A DNA stretch of 64,000 bases from Siphonodentalium dalli. Its lineage: Eukaryota; Mollusca; Scaphopoda; Gadilida; Siphonodentaliidae. The stretch covers positions 95,501,319-95,565,318 of the forward strand of contig CP136066.1 in NCBI GenBank assembly GCA_032622095.1, written 5' to 3'. The translations under genes and the position numbers were made by a program. Positions 33,453 through 45,421 of this stretch are shown here, piece by piece; position 1 is the first letter of the stretch; the number at the start of each line of letters is the position of its first letter. Under the pieces are notes generated by a model. That model saw only the letters and a program-made list of their open reading frames with translations. It did no database searches and was not told where the DNA came from.

Positions 33453-34639
33453 TTTTAATGTACCTACATGTACATGCTTTATCATTGTTGTTAGATACAG
33501 GAAACACCTGGAAATACAGTTTGTTTTTCTGATCTGTGTTTACCAATTAAGCATGTTATTGCTCGAGTCTTAATGGTACACAGCAAGAGTTTGCACCAAA
33601 AAAGGATAGTGGAATGGGATTGAAAGGCAGTTAACACAGTTACCGTATTGATGAACGGCTAAAAAAAAACTCAAAAATTTTGAAAAAAAAACATGAGAAA
33701 GGGGGGTGGGCCCCCAAAATTTGAGGATTTTTTTTGCACAAATGGGGTGATGGTTTTCTCGGGGTCTGAATTTTATTTTTTTGGCCCTATATGTGCAATA
33801 TTTTTCCAGACCCCCCTGGTCTGAGGTTATTTTTAGGGTCGGTCGACGTGCGGAAACATGTATCTTTTTTCATTGGCCTAAGTATATATCCACATAGTTT
33901 TTCACAATTTACGTAGATCCGTCCACTGCGCGTTTATATGTTGAAATCAACTGTAAACAATAGAAAGATGGGGAGAGTGTGCACATGCACGTAGCATTGG
34001 AACTGTTTTAATTATCTACTTGGATTAACTGTTATAAAGAATTTTTTTCAACACACAGAAAAAATAGATATGATATGAAGTATAAGATATGAGCTTTGTG
34101 TTCCGCAATGCTGTATAATTTGAATGTTGTGTTGAGTGAACGGCGTGTAAACAATATACTGTAGACACATACTGAGGAAAAATAATTGAAAACAAATTTA
34201 ATCCTTCTTGAAATGTACTTGCAAAGTACAATATTTTGTCCACCTGGCAATTGCACCCAATTTGCCCCAGTACCAGGGACGTGGCAACAGGGTGATTGGG
34301 GGGGGGGAGTATCTTGTTCTCATTGCTTGATTTTCGAACCAGAAATTACAAGTGCCCATTTAGTAGGAAATTTCTATTTTTAGACTAACAGTAGCATATG
34401 TTTCTATGTCATTTTAGCACTGCTGCACGTTTCCAGTACCTGCAAATCATGTATATTGAACTTCCTTCCGTATTCATGTTTCAAAATTAGTTTTTTATCC
34501 AGCCAGAATGCACTTTTGAGATATCAACCCATATATAGAATTTGAGTAGTTTTTAGTACATAATACATGTACCTATGAAAGGGAGAAAAAAAAATATATA
34601 TATATTCAACCTCAATCGTACTAAAATCAATTGTTTTTG
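33453..34639. other. Interior of the large element, no gene recognised
   Basis: Contains GGGACGTGGCAACAGGG plus a G10 run at about 34,267-34,308 and TTCTCATTGCTTGATTTTC at 34,318. Both are shared with 42,615, 43,430-43,490 (inverted) and 54,690-55,240, so this is a dispersed-repeat relic. Confidence 0.4.
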
Positions 34640-35030
34640 TCTTCCATTAAAGACATATTATGGACTTGTTTGGGTGCGTGAAGTGACCAGTTAGTATACT
34701 CAGGCATTACGCCAACCTGGGAAAGGTACCATTCTGCTAACTTTCTACTAAATTTCAAAGAAATCAACGAAACCACTTCATAGAAAATATCGTCTGAACT
34801 ACGATCAACTGTAAATATTTACATCTCGATTCGGGACGCAACTATCGACAATAAAAACATACAAATGATTTCTCCATCGAGAGTCATTGCATTGAATTAA
34901 AATAACAGAATGACGATGTGTGTTGTCAATTTGGATTAATATTCGTAAAAAATAACTATGGTACTTTGAGCAAGATTATTCTCTATTTCTATTTGATCAC
35001 CCAACCGAAGTGTTTCACATCACTTTAATA
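34640..35030 (+). repeat. Dispersed repeat, TTAAAGACAT...CACTTTAA family
   Basis: It begins TTAAAGACATATTATGGACT and ends GTTTCACATCACTTTAA. The TTAAAG/CTTTAA ends suggest a TTAA target preference. It matches 45,035-45,420 across its length, 44,560-44,850 in part, and 6,480-6,850 inverted. Confidence 0.7.
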
Positions 35031-37982
35031 ATCATTCAGATTCTATATACAATGAAGATCTGCATAATTTTTTCACATAAAAGCAGAGAGAAATAGATAT
35101 AACAACATAGAGATAATATATAGAGCATACTAGTATATCGTTAAAGGAGGTGCCACAAATAGATGTGAGCTAAAAAGCTTTTTGTACCAGAAAAATGACT
35201 TTGAAACAGAGTATATCTGCAATATTATGCCATTGTTTTGGCATTCAAATGTGAAAAACTATAACTTCAACAGTATCATTAGGCAGCCCATTATGATAAG
35301 TGACATACCGTTAAGAGCCAAGGAGCTATGCTTTAGATTAATGTTCACTGTATCGTTTGAAAAACGTCCGCTAAAACGTGTCAGTTTTTCTTGGGAGCCA
35401 GTCGCCATATTTCTATTGTAAACACATGTTCATGATGTTGTTGTCATGTCTTAATTCGCAGCAGGTACATGAAAATCGACCATAAAAGCAATTCGATCAT
35501 GCAATCGGGCAAGTTTATGATATGAAATCGATGCTTTCAGTTTATTTAAGTTGTTGGAATTAATTTAGCTGCTTGATTACCCACGATTTATGAAGTTTTG
35601 TGCTGTTTAGAGATGGAAATGTTGATATTTTATTTTTATAATTACCAGTCTATAGTCGAAAGCGAGATTACAAGATGTCGTATTATTACGCAAATCACAT
35701 AAATAGAAAAATTACATGTTTCAGAATATCAGGCCTTCGATTATGAGGCGTGCGATCGCGCTCGCGCACCATAGCACGCCTGAAATTAAATCTTGGCGAG
35801 TAATTAATCACACTCCTCGGCGATATTCGGCGCACGATTGAAAAAGGGTTTATAATAACGATCAACCTTGTTTGCTGGAGAAGACTGACAGACATGCCGT
35901 ATACGACGGAAGTAATTGTTTTAAGTTTTGCGCATGCGCTAGAACATTATTATAGTCAGGTGCGTTTAGCGATGTCGTCGCATTCGTATGTAGGTCTGAG
36001 TAATTCTCGGCTAGATATTGTTACCAACATGACATATTTAAATTAATCCCACCGTGCACCCCATCACCAATGCAACGTAATTTTGGTACCATGATTGTGT
36101 TGCGTTCTAAATGAAGCCGCCCCGATGGGCGGTGAAGATGAATAGAAATTGAAACTTGAGTTCGGGGCAATCAAACATTATTTTTAAAAATATCGATAGA
36201 GTTCACACAACAGGAAACTCTCACGTGGTTACATGGTCTCTGACCGCATTTCATAACAACTTACATCCAACGGAAGCATTACGACGCAATTCGAGAATGG
36301 AGTTTTAATTACTTCAATGTGGAGAATACATGTGTACAAGATGAATCACAATGGTGATAAAATTGATTTAATTTTGAGTCTTCGTTTGTCATTTTATACC
36401 CCCGAAATATCCACCAAAATCACACGGGTTTCAGGTTAGGCGAGTGACCAACCACACTCCTGCATTTTACAGAATCGAAGGCATGGAATATTGTATTATT
36501 CTAAAATCAAATAGCCTACATGTATATAAAAACATATTTATGAATAGGAAAGTACCGTATTCCGACGAAATATGTCATATTTTACGACGGACTCCTTGTG
36601 CGAGTTCACTTCCGGTCAATTCTATTTTGGTGCACTGGGAGAAAAACATTGTGGAGAAAAAAATACGTTTAATAACATTTGAATGTAAATTAATCGAGAA
36701 ATTGTCGGTTATCAGGTACAATCATACCGGTATAGCTTATAACCCATATATATTGATGGGCATAATCAAAAGCTTGATCCCATGCGCGATTGTCTATTCT
36801 GATCGATTTCCATTCGTAATCGTATTCTAGTATTGACGGATGGGTTTGTTTGTAATCATGGCCGCCCCGCCCCCATGGCATGTGTATCGGCTATCGCAAA
36901 ATAATGTTAGGATATTATGGTCTCCCATAACAAGAAAAATAGTTCCTAAGAATGTAAACAATGCAAATGGAGGACATTTTGCCATTATTCAGGATGACAG
37001 TACTATTTTCACAGGCAGGGTATTTGGGAAAGTTCTTGTTTTTCCTCAAAATGATGTCTCCTTGTCTCTAGCCAGATTCTTACAGGACCATTTTGACTGT
37101 TCAGTTTGTTAACCATTGGAACTGGAGAAACGCCGTTTGGGGACATGATTTTTTGTCACTCTACTTGGAAGTAGCCAAGGATATGCCACGATTTCGCATC
37201 TAAAATAAAACAGTGCTTGATAATATTTTTTGGCTTGCAACATTGTCGTGAGCATGCACAATTCAACTACTGGTTACTTCCTTTATCGATAATGGAAATT
37301 TTTCCACTTACGACAGCTGCTTACGATTGAATCGTGGTCGTCTGAACGTTCACCAATTGACTGTTTTAACTTTTAGCCCAATCGTTGAATCGGGCCATTA
37401 TATATCGATCCGTTGTTTACCCAGAACTGTTTATGTACAGTGACTGTGGTTGGACACACAAAATTTTTCTTCTCACATTAATCATTACTAATAAAAAAGA
37501 CACTGACACTTTACTAATAGTAGGCCTAATACTATTATTTTTAGGAAATCTACCTTTCCAATATTCGAGGTACATGTATCACCCATGATCACTTCATAAT
37601 TGGACGTTATATGTCATATTTCCTATAAAAACCTCATGCATATGTGTTCATACGATAGTACAAAAGAAACTTACCATGGGAACGAATGCAATGTCATATT
37701 TTAATCATCTAAATCCAACAGAGAGAAGTTCCGACCGCGTGCATGGTCCGGGCGGATACAAGACATTTCGTACCTGAACGTTTCGTACCATCTGGTACCA
37801 TCTGGTCGTTTCGTAGCGTACTGCCAGAGGCAGAAAGACGTGGAACCTTGCTATTTCCACTGGAGTGACTGGACAGTTATCGAGAAAAGTCCGCCGTTAA
37901 AGTTCGGAATATTTTCAAACAGAGTTTAAACAACGATCACGTGGCATGCAGTTTAACCAATCAGGAATACGAACCGTTTAAC
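35031..37982. other. Interior of the large element, no gene recognised
   Basis: A CpG-rich patch lies at 35,730-35,990. Frames at 36,444-36,830 (128 codons) and 36,840-37,112 are adjacent on the plus strand. The second contains a plausible-looking FGKVLVFPQNDVSLSLARFL, but no domain or splice evidence decides that either is a gene. Confidence 0.3.
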
Positions 37983-39313
37983 ACGAACATGACATTTGGA
38001 ACTTATTCCCGACCCCAAATACCACCAAGAATCACCCCGACCCCACCCACCACCCCAGGGGGTGTTTCTATGTGGTATTTGGGGTGGGCCACCCACTCAT
38101 GCCGTCAAATCGGTCGAAATCCTTGCCGTTCTCGAGAATGGTCCATACCCCATTTTCACCCCTCGGGGTGGCACCCCCGGGGTGATGGTGGGGTCGGGGT
38201 GTTTCTATGTGGTATTTGGGGCCGGCCACCCACCCATGGCGTCAAATCGGTCGAAATCCTTACCGTTCTCGAAAATTGTCCATATCCCAATTTTCACCCC
38301 CTCGGGGTGGCACCCCGGGGGTGATGGGCGGGGGTCGGGGTGTTTCTAGGTGGTATTTGGGCCCGGCCACCCACACATTCCGTCAACTCGGTCGAAATCC
38401 TTACCGTTCTCGAAAATTGTCCATATCCCCATTTTCACCCCCTCGCGGGGGGGGGGGCACACTGGGGGTGATGGGTGGGGGTCGGGGTGTTTCTTGGTGA
38501 TATTTGGGGCCGGCCACCCACCCATGCCGTCAAATCGGTCGAAATCCTTACCGTTCTCGAAAATTGTCCATATCCCAATTTTCACCCCCTCGGGGTGGCA
38601 CCCTCCGGGGTGATGGGTGTGGGGTCGGGGTGTTTCTAGGTGGTATTTGGGGCCGGCCACCCACCCATGCCGTCAACTCGGTCGAAATCCTTACCGTTCT
38701 CGAAAATTGTCCATATCCCCATTTTCACCCCCTCGCGGGGGGGGGGGACACACTGGGGGTGATGGGTGGGGGTCGGGGTGTTTCTTGGTGATATTTGGGG
38801 CCGGCCACCCACCCATGCCGTCAAATCGGTCGAAATCCTTACCGTTCTCGAAAATTGTCCATATCCCAATTTTCACCCCCTCGGGGTGGCACCCTCCGGG
38901 GTGATGGGTGGGGGGTCGGGGTGTTTCTATGTGGTATTTGGGGCCGGCCACCCACCCATGCCGTCAACTCGGTCGAAATCCTTACCGTTCTCGAAAATTG
39001 TCCATATCCCAATTTTCACCCCCTCAGGGTGGCACCCCGGGGTTGATGGGTGGGGGTCGGGGTGTTTCTAGGTGGTATTTGGGGCCGGCCACCCACCCAT
39101 GCCGTCAACTCGGTCGAAATCCTTACCGTTCTCGAAAATTGTCCATATCCCCATTTTCACCCCCTCGGGGTGGCACCCCCGGGGGTGATGGTGGGGGTCG
39201 GGGTGTTTCTTGGTGGTATTTGGGGCCGGCCTCCCACCCATGCCCTGAAATCGGCCGAAAGCCACATTTTTGAAAATAAAGAATAGGGAATAAGTTCCAA
39301 ATGTCATGTTCGT
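37983..39313. mobile_element. TIR-bounded array of about 143-bp tandem repeats
   Basis: The inverted ends ACGAACATGACATTTGGAAC (left) and GTTCCAAATGTCATGTTCGT (right) enclose about nine GC-rich units of 141-148 bp, each with CGGCCACCCACCCATGCCGT, CGAAATCCTTACCGTTCTCG and GGTCGGGGTGTTTCT. Just inside the left end (about 38,013-38,055) a piece of the unit is inverted. Units differ by substitutions and by the length of the C/G tracts. The long overlapping frames on both strands follow the repeat and are not genes. Confidence 0.8.
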
Positions 39314-39469
39314 CCATTTAACTACCTATGTAAGAATCTTTGCTACCTAATCAGTATTTAAAATACCAGCTCCAGGTAGCTAAAATGACTAGGAAAAGTA
39401 GCTAAAAAGACTAGGAGAGTAGTGAAAAAATTTTAACTACCCAAATCTATCTACTTTTTTTTTAGTGTG
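39314..39469. repeat. Right subterminal repeats of the large element
   Basis: TTTAACTACC, TTTGCTACC, GGTAGCTAAAATGACTAGG, AGTAGCTAAAAAGACTAGG and TTTTAACTACCC occur before TTTAGTGTG. They mirror the GTAG/CTAC word cluster at the left end but form a shorter array. Confidence 0.65.
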
Positions 39470-40385
39470 TACCCGTTATATATTGACGCTTTGTGTAGAA
39501 TGGCTTCATATGCGGTTAAAATCTCATCCAGTTGTACCAGTGGCATATTAAATGATGCAATGCGCGAACAGCGCAGCGGGGTAGCTGGGAATTCGATATT
39601 CAAAAGTCTGGAGTCATTTGGCTTGACTATACCCTCCGACATTACTAACAACAAGCCTCTAATTAACAAGCTTCTAAAGTCATTTAAATGCCAGCTCAGA
39701 GAAAATCACACTGAAAATTTCAGAACAAGTATGCGCGATGGTGTTTCAAAAACTGGTAATAATAAATTAAGAACATATCGACTTTTTAAAAGAGATATTG
39801 TCCTAGAACCCTATCTCTTAAATACAGCGTCGCTAGGTGACCGCTCAGCATTTACACGTCTAAGAATAAGTAATCATTCTCTCGCCATTGAAAAGGGTCG
39901 TCACGCCCAACCACCGATTCCTTTAGCCAGAAGATTATGTGTTATGTGTAATGACGAAGCCATCGACGATGAGAGGCATTTCCTAATTGATTGTCCAACA
40001 TTTCTTCCTATACGGAATGAACTCATTAAAATTATGGGTGACAATTTTATCAATTTTCGATTGATGAGTAGATTGGACCAACTCACACATATATTAGCCA
40101 ATGGCACAGCTCAGATATGCTCCCAAATCTGCAACGTAGTCAAGCGGTTATTCGAAGCCAGATCACAGCTAAACTAGACAAATTACGTGTGTTGAATCAT
40201 GTATGATAACTCACTATACAGATAAAAATATACGCAATTAATGAATATATATATATATTATCACTATTATTCAATGTATGTAATGTCAATATATTGTATG
40301 ATGTCACATGATACACTGTTAATATTATTATACATGGCAACCTGTCCCTATAATGGGGCGTCTTTTGCTGAATAAATCTATCTAT
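39470..40385 (+). pseudogene. Non-LTR retrotransposon ORF, C-terminal part, plus 3' tail
   Basis: The frame continues from the left part at the same Tyr codon (YPLYIDALCRMASYAVK) and stays open for about 235 codons to a stop at 40,177. A zinc-binding-like motif C-x2-C-x9-H-x4-C sits in RLCVMCNDEAIDDERHF then LIDCPTF, a hallmark of the C-terminal domain of many invertebrate LINEs. The roughly 200-bp 3' tail ends TTTTGCTGAATAAATCTATC, combining a polyadenylation-like AATAAA with the start of a short tail repeat. Together with 16,596-16,870 this is one 5'-truncated insertion with no stop in about 325 codons. Confidence 0.85.
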
Positions 40386-40689
40386 GTCTGTACCGTAGCT
40401 TCTTTGTATAATTTGTCATTGAGTTATGCCACTTGGTCTGCAGACACAAAACGCTAAATTTTACCCATTTTTTTACTCAAATTGACCATTTTCAACCCCA
40501 AATCAGACCATGACAGAGCGAATGTCAGTAAATAAGCTTCTTCCACCTGATAGAGATATGATAGAGCTGAGAAATATTTGAAATAGAACAAAAGTTATCG
40601 TATCAATTTGAAAAAATGTCTTGCACGCGCAGATGACAGAATTCATGGGAGAGACATCTGGCTATTTTCCTCAACCAATAACACAGAGC

Positions 40690-40977
40690 TGGCCTTCCCT
40701 GAAGGTAGCGGGGTAATGTCGCAAGAGCTATACTCGTCCTTGACCTCAATAAATGGTATACTCGTAGGGCGTGCATCTATAATCTCAAATCGACTCCATT
40801 CCACCCGCATGTGCAATTTGACTTATATATCAAGATGTTCCACCCACATTGGTGTTCTAGAAACCACCAGAAAAAAACCCGTTCATTAGTTGAATATAAC
40901 GTGACTGCAAATTCTGAGGTGAAGGTCGAGTATAGCTCTTGCGACATTACGCCCGGCTCTACCTTCACTGAACACGA
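40690..40977. mobile_element. Foldback element with about 60-bp arms
   Basis: GGTAATGTCGCAAGAGCTAT at the left is mirrored by ATAGCTCTTGCGACATTACG at the right. The outer parts (CTTCCCTGAAGGTAGC versus GCTCTACCTTCACTGAA) also match. The interior of about 165 bp is unpaired. Confidence 0.7.
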
Positions 40978-41349
40978 TGTGGAGATGCATGAAGGAGGGT
41001 TAGGTCCGAATGCATCCCACACGGATGCAGACAGGAGCGCTGATACACCAGTTGTAATTTGTCTATCCGTCTCTACTAGTGTGGCAACCGTCTGAACTCG
41101 CCTGCCCGGTACTTCTCAGTCTACAATCCCAGCGCCGTCCGGTAAAGCACCGGTATCGCATCTGCTATGGTGTCAGCTAGCCTAAAACGCCGAATATATA
41201 TAGCCTTTCAAAGTCTCGAAATCAGCCCCTCCTAGTATTACCCTCTCGTTCTTACCCAACCAAAACTTTGAGCCCGTTATTAAGGTATCAGAAAGGCGGT
41301 TAATTCTTTCACCGATCCCTGTCAATAGGGAATCTGGTGCCAAAATCAT

Positions 41350-41888
41350 GTAAAAATTGAATTCGGAAATAAAAGACGACTCCCAATCATGGGGCAATAT
41401 ATTTCGCAATCCGTTTACCACCACGCCTGACACGAAACTCCAATGGCTACAACATAGAATTAAAACGAGAATCATCTGAAAGAACAAATTTCTGAAAATA
41501 GCAGGCATAAGAGCTGATGATCTATGTAATCGATGCGAAAATACTCAACAAAACATATATATCTCACATTTTCTGGGACTGCCCGCACACAAATCGGTTC
41601 ATAACCGAACTTCAGTCTTGGTTTAAAATAAATAAAGTGTCTATATATATATATATTACCAAACCATGTATGCTGTTTGGCGTTAATCATTGTCAAGTGA
41701 ATTCTATCATTAATTACTTTATACTTGTGCTAAAGCAATATAATTATAGGACTAAATGTGACCCGATTCAACTCTCAATAAAGACATTTCTCGCTGAGTT
41801 GAAATTCAAATATGAAAATGTAATAAGTACAACATGCGATGGCTATACCCTTAGAAAAATGTTATTAATGATAAAACTGACTGACTAG
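41350..41888 (+). pseudogene. Second LINE C-terminal remnant (different lineage)
   Basis: One frame reads DDSQSWGNIFRNPFTTTPDT then KLQWLQHRIKTRII, a stop, and IRADDLCNRCENTQQNIYIS. After a shift of frame it reads ISHIFWDCPHTNRFITELQSW, MLFGVNHCQ and LKQYNYRTKCDPIQLS. The order, a KLQW..R region, a CxxC and then HxFWxCP, is that of the C-terminal region of L1/Tx1-type LINE ORF2 proteins. At least one stop and one frameshift show that it is dead. It is unrelated in sequence to the LINE at 39,470. Confidence 0.7.
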
Positions 41889-42287
41889 CCGATATATCCC
41901 GCAACAATACTAACTCTATACGTGTATAAATCCCGAAGAACACGATTATATTCACAGAGCCTGGAACCCGAGCAATCTCTCACATTAATCGTTTCTTAAC
42001 TCGGTCACCACAAAGCCGAGCACGAACTTGTCTGCGCCAAACTGAAGTCTTTATATAACTGTATAACACGACACTCTTCATTGAGAGCGCGAATGTTGTG
42101 TTACCAAAATGACCAACAGAATAACAACTTTATATTTATCTCTTAACAAAAACTATATGATTCATGTATGCTTTTATTAATGTCGCCAGTGAGAGAGTAA
42201 GCCCAAGTGAAATTCACTGGGAGCATACAAACGTGAGTGCAAGAATATAATATGTCTCAATGTATCGTTATTCTAATGCTTGTGCTT
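41889..42287. other. Non-coding stretch, possible LINE tail
   Basis: AT-rich DNA after the LINE frame; its 3' untranslated part may lie here. Nothing else is recognised. Confidence 0.3.
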
Positions 42288-42290
42288 TTA

Positions 42291-43799
42291 GGGCGCGTAC
42301 ACATGAAGCTGCAAGAAAATATCTGCAAGAAAATATCAGGTACAATTGTACTCTGATATTTTCTTGCTGCAAAGATTACGCCCGTGAGAAAGCGGCGGGT
42401 TAGTTGACGTTGATTGAGCTCAATGTGACTAGTGTTAGTCGTGTCTGTTGAAGTGAATTACTGCGGACAAACAACCTATAGTCCATATCGAATATTCATT
42501 GAGTTATAAAGTGTTATGGAAAATTTCAAATGCCACCAATTTTAACGAGAAAGGAACGCGCCCTCGTCGTTGGAGTATGGATGTGTGTTCAGGGATGCGA
42601 TGAGCTCTGATGTATGTTCTCATTACTTGATATTCCAACCAGTGTAACTAGTTGCACATCTTCCTACTTTTGGTCAAAATTTTGGTTTAGTTCATCTATG
42701 CATCCCCTCTATGCATAGAGTCCAAATTAAAGTAAAACAACTAAATCAAGGCATGTGAGGTACCAAATTATAAAGCATCCCCATACATGCAGAGGGTTTC
42801 CGTTCGGGGGTGTCCACATTGGGAAATTCTAACTGCAGCCCCCCTTGAATCAGAATCAGACCAAACACAAGTTTTCCATAAATTCCATTTGCACCCCCCC
42901 TTGCACCTCAGTGCTCTTATGCCTAATATTAGACCATGGTTCGGCCCGGTGTGCGAAAATTTTGTAATCTGAACAAGAAAATCGCAAAATCCCACAATCT
43001 AGACTAGCCTCAATCATTCCTAGAGTTGGAAATTTCAAACCTGACACCCCACTTAGGTTGGAAATTTTACATCTGATGACAATTCCAATGACAATGTTGA
43101 CCAAATGTATGACAATATTGTTTTCTTAAATTGACTAGCAGTTTTTGACTTTTGACTGGCCACGGGGGAGGGACCAGGACACAAGCTTTCAAAGTGTTGG
43201 AAATTTCCAACCTGTCACCCCCCTGAGGTTGGAAAGTTTCCAACTGATGACCATTTCAGACCAAAATTTTTACCAAAAATAGGAAAATATGCAAATATTG
43301 GTCCAAAAACAATTAATTCCCCCAAGACATTTTTTGAAAATCAAACTACAAGAACATTTTCAACCTATTGTTGGTGTGAAATTTCCAACTAATGTTTTGT
43401 CAGGTATGAAATATTGACCAAAGTTGGGGGGGGGGGGGGTGAGACACCAAGCCCCCCCCCCACCTGTCGCCACGTCACTGTACACACGTATATACGTGTA
43501 TATATAATACATCAGCGGTTCTGACAACCAATATAAAATTGAAATACGTAGTATGTTGAAACAGACGATACTATTGATGGATCATAACTCGAGTGCTTGA
43601 ATTGTTACGATCATATCCCTGCGAGATTAGTTAACGGATACCGATGGCCACCTATCAAGGTGAACACATATCACCAATTGGCGATAAAATATCAGCGCGC
43701 TGCCAACGTCGAATATTTTCCGGTATTATTTATTTAATTGGTCAAGTAAGTCACATGGGGCATACCTGATATTTTCTTGCTGGCCATGTGTACGCGCCC
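42291..43799. mobile_element. PIF/Harbinger-like non-autonomous element, 1.5 kb
   Basis: A perfect 15-bp inverted repeat GGGCGCGTACACATG / CATGTGTACGCGCCC is flanked by TTA on both sides (42,288-42,290 and 43,800-43,802). The GGG start and TTA duplication are Harbinger hallmarks. Just inside the ends GCAAGAAAATATCAGG and its complement recur, including a strong hairpin at about 42,310-42,372. The interior contains GGTTGGAAATTTCAAACCTG-type blocks that recur at 43,200 and 55,140-55,290, plus a G14 run at 43,425. No transposase frame was found. Confidence 0.75.
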
Positions 43800-43959
43800 T
43801 TACGTATGTCTGACTGTCTCATCTTTTTGTGATATATATATTTCCTCAATAAAAAAATATTTTTTTAAAGATTGAGAATAAAATATAAGATCAGATCAGA
43901 TTTCACATTGGAATCCATCGGCACACCCTGGAGCACACAATTAAAAGTGAATTGTTTTG

Positions 43960-44430
43960 AAAATTTAAAGGCATGTCTGGGATCACCTCTAGATGAGAGT
44001 TATTTAATTTGAAAGATTTCGATGAAATCATGGCCACCGACAGTCGTCTTGGATTTTATTGTTTGCATGATTAAATCCTTTGACACACCCTTCAGGTTAT
44101 ATCCCTCCTCCGATAGTCACTAAACTGCATATGGATAAACATTGTGACCTCCACATGACATTGATTTTGTCAAAATTCGTTGAAAACATGGCCAGCAGCA
44201 GCCATCTTTGATTTTAAATTTGAATCCATGGGCGCACTCTGAAACTCGCATTTATCGGACAAATGTTTTTGAATGAATATAATAATACAGGTATGTTTAT
44301 TATCACCTCTAGATGGGAAATATCGAATTTGTATGATTTTTCCATCAAAAACATGGCTGCCGGTAGCCATCTTCGCTTTTATTATTTGCATGACTAAATA
44401 CTTAGTTACTTGCTGCACCAGAAATTTCAT
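43960..44430. repeat. Degenerate tandem repeat, about 140-150 bp units
   Basis: Three diverged blocks each contain CACCTCTAGATG or its relic, TTTGAAAGATTT or similar, ACATGGC(T/C)(G/A)CC and a CATCTT/GTCTTGGATTT word. They occur near 43,985, 44,185 and 44,310. No frame is maintained. Confidence 0.5.
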
Positions 44431-44559
44431 CCAATTGATCCCATACTCCATATGGCTCTTCGAGTTGACCTCTGGTAGTACTTAAACATTTGAACTTTCC
44501 GCATACATTATCGCTCTATTGACTGTATGGCATTATCAATGAGCTACTGTGGTATTTAA

Positions 44560-44850
44560 ACTTTCGTTATATTCGGATGCAGGATAATGGGTGCACGGAA
44601 CTGATAAGATAGTAATCAGGCGCTGTGCCAGCTGGGAGAATGTAGAATTCTACTAACATCGCCGAAAATCTCAACGAAATCCAGCGCACATGATTTCGCC
44701 ATCGAGAGTCATTGAATTTAATTGATATATAAGAATGACGGTGTGTGATGTAATTTGGATTTATATTCGTCAAAATAACTACTTTGAGCAAGATTATTCT
44801 ACATTTCTATTTGTTCACCTTGCCTGAGTGTTTCACATCACTTTAACTTA
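44560..44850 (+). repeat. Dispersed repeat, TTAAAGACAT...CACTTTAA family (internally deleted copy)
   Basis: CGCTGTGCCAGCTGGGAGAA, then GATTTCGCCATCGAGAGTCA and GTGTTTCACATCACTTTAA, match the copy at 45,035 with the middle missing. Confidence 0.6.
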
Positions 44851-45034
44851 GGAAATGTTCACTAAGTTGATGTCAATTCGGACAACACATACACTGAAAA
44901 GTTCACAACTTTTTTGTCATGTATCTTTAACAAATAAAAAAATTAGAAACCATCGACCACATTTAGCGTTTGACCATAATTTTCTCACACGCAATGCACA
45001 ATAAATGCACAATAAATCTACAATGAAGCATGTT

Positions 45035-45420
45035 CGTTTAAAGACATATTATGGTCTTGTTCGGGTCCATAAAATTGATAAGTTAGTAATCAGACGCCAT
45101 GCCAACCTGGAGAATGCAGCATTCTACTAAGTTCACCAAAATTCCTAAAGAAATCGACCATACCACTCCATAGAAAACATTGTCTGAACTATGCTCAATT
45201 GTAAATATTTACATCTCCATTCGGGACGCAACTATCGCCGATTAACTAACACACATGATTTCGCCATTGAGAGTCATTGCATTTAATTAATATATAAGAG
45301 TGACGATATGTGTTGTCAATTTAGATTAACATCCGTAAAATATAACTACTTTGAGCAAGATTATTCTCAATTTTATTGGATCACCTTTTGCCAGAGTGTT
45401 TCATATCACTTTAACTTAAC
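45035..45420 (+). repeat. Dispersed repeat, TTAAAGACAT...CACTTTAA family (full copy)
   Basis: It begins TTTAAAGACATATTATGGTC, passes through CATCTCCATTCGGGACGCAA and ends GTTTCATATCACTTTAA. It aligns along its length with 34,640-35,030. Confidence 0.7.
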
Positions 45421-45421
45421 T

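Larger units (their letters stand above)
16871..39469. mobile_element. 22.6-kb TA-flanked insertion with CACACTAAA terminal inverted repeats
   Basis: The left end reads CACACTAAA and the right end TTTAGTGTG, a perfect 9-bp inverted repeat, flanked by TA at 16,869-16,870 and 39,470-39,471. Removing one TA and everything between restores an uninterrupted LINE reading frame across the junction. Both ends carry clusters of GTAGTTAAAAT-type words in both orientations, as subterminal repeats do in CACTA-like elements. CAC..GTG termini with a TA duplication fit the CMC (CACTA/Mirage/Chapaev) group best, but no intact transposase was found. The interior contains many older nested repeats. Whether all 22.6 kb moved at once or a smaller element grew by later insertions is open. 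Confidence 0.7.

Noticed and set aside
36840-37112. 90-codon frame beginning in a MAAPPPW-like sequence as a first exon
   Set aside because: The composition is plausible but there is no recognised domain and no clear donor site; too weak to call.
38000-39290. Long overlapping open frames on both strands rich in Gly, Pro, Arg and His
   Set aside because: They follow the GC-rich tandem repeat, appear in several frames at once, and vanish at the repeat edges.
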